NCBI GenBank assembly: GCA_029933125.1
Contig: JAOZOU010000011.1
Span: 1-48,563 of the forward strand
DNA length: 48,563 bases
Direction of reading: 5' to 3'
Source of the DNA: a bacterium
GTDB lineage: Bacteria; Arandabacterota; Arandabacteria; Arandabacterales; Arandabacteraceae
The notes below the pieces were generated by a model. That model searched no databases and had not been told where the DNA came from. It worked only from the letters and a program-made list of their open reading frames with translations. The stretch's first letter is position 1. The number at the start of each line of letters is the position of its first letter. The translations under genes and the position numbers were made by a program. This document shows positions 42,562-48,563 of the stretch, piece by piece.

Positions 42562-44226
42562 ATGCCAATCCAGCCAGGAGTCGATCCTTATCCTGATTAC
42601 ATGAGAGAATCCATCAAGAAGGTCGAAGCCACTCGCTCCCAGAGAATACATCAGGACTATCCGATGCTGAGTGCTGATGAGAAGACCGAGCTGCTTAAGA
42701 AGTATCACCCCGATCACAAGGAGGGGCAACTGGTTGAGATAAAGGTGGGACCGAGCAAAGGTGAGAAGACCTTCAAAGAGGTGGAACGCATAATACAGGC
42801 ATATAGCCGTGTCGATCCTGAATCCTTTGATCTTTCCCAGATCGACTACGATGTGGATGTGCTCGTTATCGGTGGAGGTGGAGGTGGTTCGTCGGCTGCG
42901 CTTCTTGCGCATGAGGCGGGTGCCAAGGTCTTGATGGTTACAAAGCTCAGACTTGGTGATGCCAATACCATGATGGCTCAGGGCGGAATACAGGCGGCAG
43001 ACAAGAAGACCGATAGCCCATCGAGGCACTTTCTGGACGTTATTGGTGGCGGAGGCTATTACAATTTCCCTGAGCTCGTGAGAGCACTCGTTCTCGATGC
43101 GCCCTATGTGATGGATTGGCTTCAGAACTTGGGGACGATGTTTGATAAAGAAGAGGACGGAACCTACATAACCATTCATGGCGGGGGTACTTCGCGCAAG
43201 CGCATGCACGCCGCACGCGATTACAGTGGCGCAGAGATAATGCGGACACTGAGAGATGAGGTGAGAAATCGAGGCATTGAAGTTCTTGAATTTACCTCAG
43301 CCATCGAGTTGCTCAAGGACGATAAGGGTCAGTGCGCAGGTGCCATACTATACAACATGGAAACTGAGGAGCACTTCGTATGTCGTGCCAAAACAACCAT
43401 CATAGCAACGGGTGGTGCTGGGAGATTGCACGTGCAGGGATTCCCCACAACGAACCATTACGGTGCCACAGCTGATGGGCTTGTACTTGCCTACCGAGCA
43501 GGCGCTCCTTTCGTATATATGGATGCTATCCAGTATCATCCAACCGGTGCAGCCTATCCTGAGCAGATCCTTGGACTGCTCGTTACTGAGAAGGTAAGAG
43601 GTCTCGGTGCACAGGTGGTAAATGTTGATGGTGAGCAGTTTGTCTATCCTCTTGAAACCCGGGATGTCGAGTCAGCTGCCATAATCAGAGAATGTAGGGA
43701 GCGTAACAAGGGCGTTGTGACACCTACGGGAATGGTAGGTGTCTGGCTTGACTCACCACTCATTGAGCTCAAGCATGGCAAGGGCACAATTAAGCGCATG
43801 CTGCCAGCGATGGTGCGACAGTATGAGCGATGCAACATAGACATGACGAAGGATCCCATCCTTATCTATCCGACTCAGCATTATCAGAATGGCGGCATAA
43901 AGATAAATGCGGATTCTGAAAGCGAAGTTCCCAACCTCTTTGTAGCAGGGGAGGCATCTGGCGGTGTGCACGGAAGGAATCGCCTTATGGGCAACTCTTT
44001 GCTTGACATTCTCGTCTTCGGGCGGAGAGCCGGTCGCAATGCAGCCGCAAGAGCAAAGCAGACGAAGGTGGGCAAGCTCACCCTTGAGCACGTTGTAGCC
44101 TATCATGAGGAGCTCAGAAAGGCTGGAATACCTGAGGATCGCATATCACCGATGCTCTTGCCAGACTATAGGCGACCTGAGACAAAGGAGCGCCAGAAAG
44201 GACAGATTCCGCTCGGCAGAGTCTGA
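42562..44226 (+). CDS. SdhA/FrdA-like flavoprotein subunit, atypical ends
   Basis: 554 residues, ATG behind GAGGAGG. The FAD motif VLVIGGGGGGSSAALLAHEA starts near residue 100. The family's substrate loop QYHPTG, HGRNRLMGNSLLDILVFGRR and RDVESAAI are present, consistent with fumarate reduction or succinate oxidation. Two features are odd: about 95 residues precede the FAD domain (typical is under 20), and the protein ends about 65 residues after the LVFGRRAG motif, so the C-terminal helical domain with its ESRG motif is missing. It may act on fumarate, succinate or a related dicarboxylate. Last gene of the hdr operon. Confidence 0.85.
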   Translation: MPIQPGVDPYPDYMRESIKKVEATRSQRIHQDYPMLSADEKTELLKKYHPDHKEGQLVEIKVGPSKGEKTFKEVERIIQAYSRVDPESFDLSQIDYDVDVLVIGGGGGGSSAALLAHEAGAKVLMVTKLRLGDANTMMAQGGIQAADKKTDSPSRHFLDVIGGGGYYNFPELVRALVLDAPYVMDWLQNLGTMFDKEEDGTYITIHGGGTSRKRMHAARDYSGAEIMRTLRDEVRNRGIEVLEFTSAIELLKDDKGQCAGAILYNMETEEHFVCRAKTTIIATGGAGRLHVQGFPTTNHYGATADGLVLAYRAGAPFVYMDAIQYHPTGAAYPEQILGLLVTEKVRGLGAQVVNVDGEQFVYPLETRDVESAAIIRECRERNKGVVTPTGMVGVWLDSPLIELKHGKGTIKRMLPAMVRQYERCNIDMTKDPILIYPTQHYQNGGIKINADSESEVPNLFVAGEASGGVHGRNRLMGNSLLDILVFGRRAGRNAAARAKQTKVGKLTLEHVVAYHEELRKAGIPEDRISPMLLPDYRRPETKERQKGQIPLGRV

Positions 44227-44232
44227 TTCTTG

Positions 44233-44269
44233 CCAAGCTTGACACTCCTAATCAGGTATGTTAGCTTGG
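44233..44269. repeat. 7-bp inverted repeat across a possible promoter
   Basis: CCAAGCT (44233-44239) and AGCTTGG (44263-44269), 23 bases apart. It lies 7 bp after the flavoprotein stop and could be a terminator-like hairpin or an operator. The stretch downstream is T-rich (CCTTTTTCTCT). Confidence 0.4.
44239..44267 (+). promoter_or_regulatory. Candidate promoter for the EF-G paralogue
   Basis: Consensus TTGACA (44239-44244), a 17-base spacer and TAGCTT (44262-44267; 3 of 6). The leader would be about 58 bases. Confidence 0.35.
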
Positions 44270-44331
44270 TTCGAGATTTCACGTGTTTCCTTTTTCTCTA
44301 GTTTTGGTTCACTCAACGGGGGGATAAGCGT

Positions 44332-46425
44332 GTGAGGGAGTACGAGAGCACCGACATAAGAAATGTGGTATTGGTTTCCCACGGAGGGGCTGGCAAGACA
44401 TCTCTTGCCGAATGTATGTTCTATACTGCAAAGGCAACGCAGCGTTTGGGGAGGGTTGATGAGGGCAGCTCGCTGCTTGACTATGCCGATGATGAGATCG
44501 AGCGCAAGATAACCATAAACCTCTCGGTTGCCCACCTTGACTGGCGCAATACCCGTATCAACATCATTGATACACCCGGATATGCAGATTTCTACGGTGA
44601 TACCAAGGCAGGAATAAGGGCTGCTGACGCGGCTCTGGTTCTCATCCGGGCGGATGCGGGCGTGGAGGTCGGAACTGAGAAGGTATGGGAATTCCTGGAT
44701 GAGCATGATCTGCCTCGTGCAATTGTTGTGACGCGTATGGATAAAGAGTATGCAGACTTTGACAAAACCGTTGGCCAGGCTCGTGATCTCTTGGGTGGTC
44801 CTATTGTACCTGTCCAGATTCCCGTTGGCTCACATGATGCCTTCTCAGGGGTTGTCGATCTTCTCACAATGAAGTTCTACAGGTATGATCGCAGTGGTTC
44901 GGGTGCCGGTATGATGCAGGAGATTCCAGATGACTTAAGGGACAGAGCCAAGGAGTTGCGGGAGAAGCTCATCGAGAGTATTGCTGAGTGCGATGATACA
45001 TTGCTCGAGGCATATCTTGAAGGCAAGGAGGTCAAGCCTGAAGCGATTCAGGCTGCATACAGGGACGGAATAAGAGGCAAGAAGATAATTCCGGTTCTCT
45101 GTGCCTCTTCGTATTTCAGCATAGGCACCCAGCAGATTCTTGACACCATTGCCTCTGCCTTCCCCAATCCTTTAGAAATGCCCGGCGTCAAGGGTAGAAA
45201 ACCTGGTTCTGACGAAGTGATTGAGATCAAGCCCAATCCTAATGAACCCTTTGCTGCTCTTGTTTTCAAGACAATCTCTGAGCCACATGTGGGTGACATG
45301 TCGATATTCCGGGTTTTCAGGGGTTCCGCAAGCGAAGGAACAGAAGTGCTTAATTCAACAAAGAACATCACCGAGAAGTTTACTCAGCTCTATAGCCTCA
45401 TGGGGCGCGAGCGCCGTGAGGTTAATAAAGTTATCACTGGGGACATAGGTGCTACAGTCAAGCTCAGGGATACGGCGACGAATGACACACTTTGTGACAG
45501 AGCCGATCCGGTCATCATTGAACCCATCTCTTTCCCCAAGCCTGTTGTTCATGATGCTATCAGGGCTTTGGCCAAAGGCGATGAAGAGAAGATTTCAAGT
45601 GGTCTGGCAAGACTCCAGCAGGAGGATCCAACTTTCACTGTCGTTGTAGATAGTGAGACTAAACAGACAATCATATCGGGACTTGGTGAGCTTCATCTTG
45701 ACGTCGTGCTCAAACGCCTCAAGGATCGCTTCAATGTTGATGTGGAGCTCACGAAGCCACGCATAGCCTATCGTGAAACTATTCGGGGCAGGGCTGAGGC
45801 GCAGGGCAAGTACAAGAAACAGACAGGTGGAAGAGGGCAATACGGTGATGTCTGGCTGCGCATCGAGCCCCTTGAACGTTCCAAGGGCTTCGAATTTGTT
45901 GATGCGATTGTCGGCGGTGTTGTTCCTTCGAAGTATATTCCTGCCGTTGAGAAGGGGATTGTTGAGGCGATGGACGAGGGTGTGCTTGCGGGTTATAAGG
46001 TTGTTGACATTAAGGCTACCCTTTATGATGGCTCTTATCACGAAGTTGATTCCTCGGATATGGCCTTCAAGATTGCCGCTTCAATGGCTTTCAAAAAGGC
46101 TTTTCTTGAGGCTAAGCCAGTTCTACTTGAGCCGATAATGAACGTTACGGTAACTGTGCCTGAGGAATATCTTGGAGATGTTATGGGAGATCTCTCAGGT
46201 AAGCGTGGCAAGATCCAGGGTATTGATTCGAAGGGGCATCTGCAAGTTGTAAGAGCTCAGGTTCCTCTTGCTGAGCTTTATAAGTATTCAACCACTCTGA
46301 GATCTATGACTCAGGGCAGGGGTATGTTCGAAAGCGAATTCTCCCACTATGAAGAAGTCCCAAGGGAGATTGCTCAGAGGATAATCGATGAAGCCAAGGC
46401 AGCCAAGGAAGAGGCTAAGAAGTAG
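44332..46425 (+). CDS. Elongation factor G-like GTPase (EF-G paralogue)
   Basis: 697 residues from a GTG at 44332 with GGGGGGATAA upstream. G1 loop SHGGAGKTSLAE, G2 region ERKITINLSVAHL, G3 DTPGYADFY and G4 VVTRMDKEYAD are visible. Domains II to V follow, with GGRGQYGDVWLR and ITAERV-like ends to EESEF-type tail. The switch I motif of canonical EF-G (RGITI) reads RKITI, and G4 is TRMD instead of NKMD, both as in the EF-G2/FusA2-like group. These paralogues are often stress or ribosome-rescue factors with weak translocase activity. A housekeeping fusA would be expected elsewhere, beside rpsL and rpsG. A strong hairpin follows at 46441. Confidence 0.88.
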   Translation: MREYESTDIRNVVLVSHGGAGKTSLAECMFYTAKATQRLGRVDEGSSLLDYADDEIERKITINLSVAHLDWRNTRINIIDTPGYADFYGDTKAGIRAADAALVLIRADAGVEVGTEKVWEFLDEHDLPRAIVVTRMDKEYADFDKTVGQARDLLGGPIVPVQIPVGSHDAFSGVVDLLTMKFYRYDRSGSGAGMMQEIPDDLRDRAKELREKLIESIAECDDTLLEAYLEGKEVKPEAIQAAYRDGIRGKKIIPVLCASSYFSIGTQQILDTIASAFPNPLEMPGVKGRKPGSDEVIEIKPNPNEPFAALVFKTISEPHVGDMSIFRVFRGSASEGTEVLNSTKNITEKFTQLYSLMGRERREVNKVITGDIGATVKLRDTATNDTLCDRADPVIIEPISFPKPVVHDAIRALAKGDEEKISSGLARLQQEDPTFTVVVDSETKQTIISGLGELHLDVVLKRLKDRFNVDVELTKPRIAYRETIRGRAEAQGKYKKQTGGRGQYGDVWLRIEPLERSKGFEFVDAIVGGVVPSKYIPAVEKGIVEAMDEGVLAGYKVVDIKATLYDGSYHEVDSSDMAFKIAASMAFKKAFLEAKPVLLEPIMNVTVTVPEEYLGDVMGDLSGKRGKIQGIDSKGHLQVVRAQVPLAELYKYSTTLRSMTQGRGMFESEFSHYEEVPREIAQRIIDEAKAAKEEAKK

Positions 46426-46440
46426 TCATATTTGTTGTCG

Positions 46441-46481
46441 AGCCATCCTGAAGCATTTGCGCAAAGCTGATCAGGATGGCT
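46441..46481 (+). terminator. Perfect 11-bp hairpin after the EF-G-like gene
   Basis: AGCCATCCTGA (46441-46451) and TCAGGATGGCT (46471-46481) with a 19-base loop, 15 bp after the stop. It has no long T-run but is the strongest stem in the area. It also covers the upstream ATG of the next frame, which argues against that start. Confidence 0.55.
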
Positions 46482-46511
46482 CTTGAATTCTCTGTTGCGA
46501 AGGATGAAGTG

Positions 46512-47435
46512 ATGCGGATAGATGATCTTGGGATTTCAACCTCCTGGAATGCAAGTGGTGTCCTCGGCGGGAAACGCATAATCGAGGAGATGATGGCTCT
46601 CGGATTCAGGAGAGTTGAGGTAGATTATCGCGTTCGTGAGGAAGCGGTCGATGGGATAGAGGAGGCTGTTCGCAATGGCGCAATCAGCGTGACCAGCATT
46701 CATAATTTCTCACCTTTGGGCAGAGATGAGAAACCATCGTCATGCGGCGGTGATAAGCTTTCGCTTGCCTCGCTAGACGAAGGTGAGAGACGTGAAGCCG
46801 TAGGTCTTACCCTCAAGTCGATTGAGCTTGCTCACAGGCTCGGTGCCAGAGCTCTTGTTCTCCATACCGGTGAAGTTGAAGGTATTGGGAGGAGCTATTT
46901 TCGGGAGTTGGCTGAGATCGTCAAGGCGAAAGGTGTCAAGGCAGAGGCGGCAAGGCGTCTGAGAGACGCTATAATTGAAGCAAGGATGCGCACTAAGGCT
47001 GGGTATCTTGAGGCTGTAGTCGGGAGTCTTAAGGATCTCCTTCCCAGTGCGATCGATGCAAAGGTGAAGCTTTGTATCGAGAATCGCTACTTCTATCACC
47101 AAATACCGATTTTCGAGGATGTGCTTTTTCTGCTTAAGGCTGTTGACTCTGATTTCGTTGGTTACTGGCATGACATTGGGCATGGTCATGTGCTCGAGGT
47201 TCTGGGTTTCGTGCAGCATCTTGAGTGGTTTGAGATGTTGAGACCCTATGTTATTGGTCTTCATATACACGATGCCATCTTCACAGATGACCATTTGGCA
47301 CCGGGAAAAGGTGAGATTGACCTTGGTGGCATCCTCGCAAAAGCGCCTGATAGTGCAATCAAGGTGCTTGAGCTCTCGTCTAAGGTGACAAGTGAAGAAA
47401 TTCGGCAGGGTCTTGCCTTTCTTTCCGGTCTTTGA
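46512..47435 (+). CDS. Sugar phosphate isomerase/epimerase-like TIM-barrel protein
   Basis: About 307 residues. The ATG at 46512 has AAGG 9 bases upstream. The frame also contains an ATG at 46476, but that lies in the hairpin and lacks a ribosome site. The AP_endonuc_2 TIM-barrel signature shows in SIELAHRLGARALVLHTGEV, KLCIENRYFY, VGYWHDIGHGHV and VIGLHIHD. Glu, His and Asp residues at these strand ends are usual metal ligands. Members include xylose isomerase-like, endonuclease IV-like and hydroxypyruvate isomerase-like enzymes. The substrate is unknown. Confidence 0.8.
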   Translation: MRIDDLGISTSWNASGVLGGKRIIEEMMALGFRRVEVDYRVREEAVDGIEEAVRNGAISVTSIHNFSPLGRDEKPSSCGGDKLSLASLDEGERREAVGLTLKSIELAHRLGARALVLHTGEVEGIGRSYFRELAEIVKAKGVKAEAARRLRDAIIEARMRTKAGYLEAVVGSLKDLLPSAIDAKVKLCIENRYFYHQIPIFEDVLFLLKAVDSDFVGYWHDIGHGHVLEVLGFVQHLEWFEMLRPYVIGLHIHDAIFTDDHLAPGKGEIDLGGILAKAPDSAIKVLELSSKVTSEEIRQGLAFLSGL

Positions 47436-47471
47436 GTGCTCTGCAAGTCTGGATGACTGATCACGAGGGCA

Positions 47472-48203
47472 TCACTGGAACTTTTCCTCTGTGAAGTTCT
47501 GAATCCTCGTGCGCATTATTTCAAGATTAGGGACGATGAGGAGTTGTCTGTCATCGGTTTCCATTCTGATCTTGGTATTCCTCAAACCTATGTATTTGAC
47601 GATTCCCATCTCACCGCTTGGGAGCTTTATCCTGTCGCCTATTGTAAAGGGCCTATCGATAAGGAGTATGAAGCCGGCAAGTGTATTTTCAATTATCTCC
47701 TTTGATGCCAGTGCGATTGCCAAGGAGCTGACTCCGAGGGCAGCGATTATTGCGGAGATGTTCTGGCCGAAATGGGCAAGGATCATGACAAGTGCAATCG
47801 TATATATGCCAATGCTTATGAGACGCTGGAAGAGGGGTAGAAATTCATCATCAATCCTCGTCTGTGTTCTTGCTGCCACGTTTGATGAATACCAAAGAAG
47901 AAGTACCTTGAAGATGGTTATCACGAGATAGGCTGATGCCAGCACAATTGCGACGTACGCTGCTGAATCTAGCAATTTGGCCATATTCTCGCGCACACCC
48001 AGTCTTCTCAAACCAGCGAAGATCGAAATCGAAAAGGCAAGAATGTAGATGGGCTTACTCACATGACTCAAGGATGTGCGCATACGAACAAGTATTGCTG
48101 AAATGACTTTCGCGGCGATTCCTGACGCAACCACTATTGCGGTGGATACGAGAATGTCGCGACTTGTCACAGTGGTGAGCAAAGTTGGAGTATCGACTGC
48201 CAT
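47472..48203 (-). CDS. Small-conductance mechanosensitive channel, MscS family, short form
   Basis: 243 residues, ATG behind GGAGGTGATAGT. About four membrane helices are followed by the conserved pore helix and beta domain (LGVSSLAIALASKEIIENTL, FILLIDRPFTIGDRI and GIVKYIGLRNTKIRM). E. coli MscS is 286 residues and carries a C-terminal alpha/beta cage domain. Here the chain stops just after the beta domain (VPNLEIMRTRIQNF), so the cage is missing or very short. Opens under membrane tension to release solutes. Convergent with the TIM-barrel gene (36-bp gap); promoter at 48239-48266. Confidence 0.88.
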   Translation of the reverse strand: MAVDTPTLLTTVTSRDILVSTAIVVASGIAAKVISAILVRMRTSLSHVSKPIYILAFSISIFAGLRRLGVRENMAKLLDSAAYVAIVLASAYLVITIFKVLLLWYSSNVAARTQTRIDDEFLPLFQRLISIGIYTIALVMILAHFGQNISAIIAALGVSSLAIALASKEIIENTLAGFILLIDRPFTIGDRIKLPSGEMGIVKYIGLRNTKIRMETDDRQLLIVPNLEIMRTRIQNFTEEKFQ

Positions 48204-48238
48204 ACTATCACCTCCGCAGAAGATGCTTGTCTAATCTG

Positions 48239-48266
48239 TTTATATACCTATGGGTGATTCATTCAA
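48239..48266 (-). promoter_or_regulatory. Sigma70-like promoter of the MscS gene
   Basis: On the minus strand TTGAAT (48261-48266), a 16-base spacer and TATAAA (48239-48244; 5 of 6). The leader to the ATG at 48203 is about 30 bases. Confidence 0.5.
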
Positions 48267-48404
48267 GTGGAATCCGCACGTGGTGGGGGTAGCTGGGGTC
48301 GATCTTGAGGCAGCAGATGGAGATGTATGGTCTGGAGTTCGGTGCTCAGACAACGTGACTGCATGCGTTTCTACTCGCATGAATCTGACATTTGACGGAG
48401 TGCG

Positions 48405-48498
48405 GATTTTTAGCTCCGACCCCAAATTGCGCGGTTTGCCGATTTTTGGCTCCGACCCCGAATTGAGCGATTTGGAGATTTTTAGCCCCGACCCCGCG
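48405..48498. repeat. 36-bp imperfect tandem repeat, about 2.6 copies
   Basis: Units start at 48405, 48441 and 48477 with GATTTTTAGCTCCGACCCC, GATTTTTGGCTCCGACCCC and GATTTTTAGCCCCGACCCC. The second half of each unit is more variable. The unit length is a multiple of three, so every frame shows a 12-residue periodicity (for example GVGAKN on the minus strand). No spacers separate the units. Confidence 0.8.
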
Positions 48499-48563
48499 AG
48501 GTGGTAGCGTCAAGGTTTGTTCGCAAATTCTTTGAGGGGTGATCTCCTCCATTGCATATTCAA

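Larger units (their letters stand above)
48204..48563. other. Noncoding right edge
   Basis: This is 360 bp with the MscS promoter at its left side and a 36-bp tandem repeat near its right. Frames at 48250-48507 (plus) and 48346-48552 (minus) both run through the repeat and gain repeated residues from it; neither has a good ribosome site. No other feature seen up to the window end. Confidence 0.5.

Noticed and set aside
46476-46511. Upstream ATG for the TIM-barrel protein
   Set aside because: It lies inside an 11-bp hairpin and has no ribosome site; the ATG at 46512 does.
48405-48498. 36-bp unit length reminiscent of a CRISPR repeat
   Set aside because: The units are directly joined with no spacers and are imperfect, and no cas gene is present.
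48346-48552. Minus-strand 68-residue frame with GVGAKN repeats, and the plus-strand frame at 48250-48507
   Set aside because: The repeated residues come from the DNA tandem repeat; no ribosome site or family feature supports either.

Overview
The window reads as the chromosome of an uncultured Gram-negative bacterium, most likely from the FCB-type candidate phyla (the neighbourhood of WOR-3, Eisenbacteria, Zixibacteria or Latescibacteria). The evidence is a complete Tol-Pal operon, OmpA-type lipoproteins, and four large secreted proteins that end in a FlgD-Ig-like C-terminal sorting domain of the kind used with type IX-like secretion. There are no phage, IS, tRNA or rRNA genes. Many starts are GTG and two or three are TTG. 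The lineage is inferred from gene content only.

Left part (1-31902). A truncated acyl-CoA dehydrogenase runs off the left edge. It is followed by a secreted GEVED-repeat protein, a membrane-anchored Ser/Thr kinase with TPRs, a small cupredoxin-like protein, and a creatininase-family plus methyltransferase pair on the minus strand. Next come a multidomain C10 cysteine protease carrying HYR, cohesin and dockerin-like modules, a CPBP membrane protease, a secreted YVTN beta-propeller (minus), a CDP-alcohol phosphatidyltransferase resembling the DIPP-synthase domain (minus), DUF488 and DUF2835 genes, an MFSD1-like transporter, a secreted PsbP-like protein and an OmpA lipoprotein. After these are a sulfatase-like lipoprotein with a Thr nucleophile (minus), a C25 gingipain-like protease with a small membrane protein behind it, a GT-C-type membrane glycosyltransferase, and an alpha/beta hydrolase (minus). 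The stretch closes with an operon of iron-sulfur flavoprotein, universal stress protein, butyrate kinase and EamA transporter.

Centre (31911-38106, minus strand). A tightly packed tolQ-tolR-tolA/tonB-tolB-pal-cpoB operon has a seventh gene attached 2 bp after cpoB. That gene encodes a 630-residue protein with several ACT-like domains and no recognised catalytic domain. A strong sigma70-like promoter lies upstream of tolQ.

Right part (38359-48203). Divergent from Tol-Pal is a five-gene redox operon: HdrC, HdrB and HdrA, then an SdhB/FrdB-like iron-sulfur protein and an SdhA/FrdA-like flavoprotein. No membrane anchor gene is present. This looks like a soluble complex that could couple fumarate/succinate chemistry to heterodisulfide-reductase-type electron transfer. 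The flavoprotein has an unusual N-terminal extension and lacks the usual C-terminal helical domain. Downstream lie an EF-G paralogue, a TIM-barrel sugar-phosphate isomerase-like protein and a short MscS channel (minus). The right edge holds a 36-bp tandem repeat.

The best candidates for an undescribed system are the HdrCBA-Frd operon and the ACT protein built into the Tol-Pal operon. The cohesin/dockerin protease together with the shared sorting domains is also notable.
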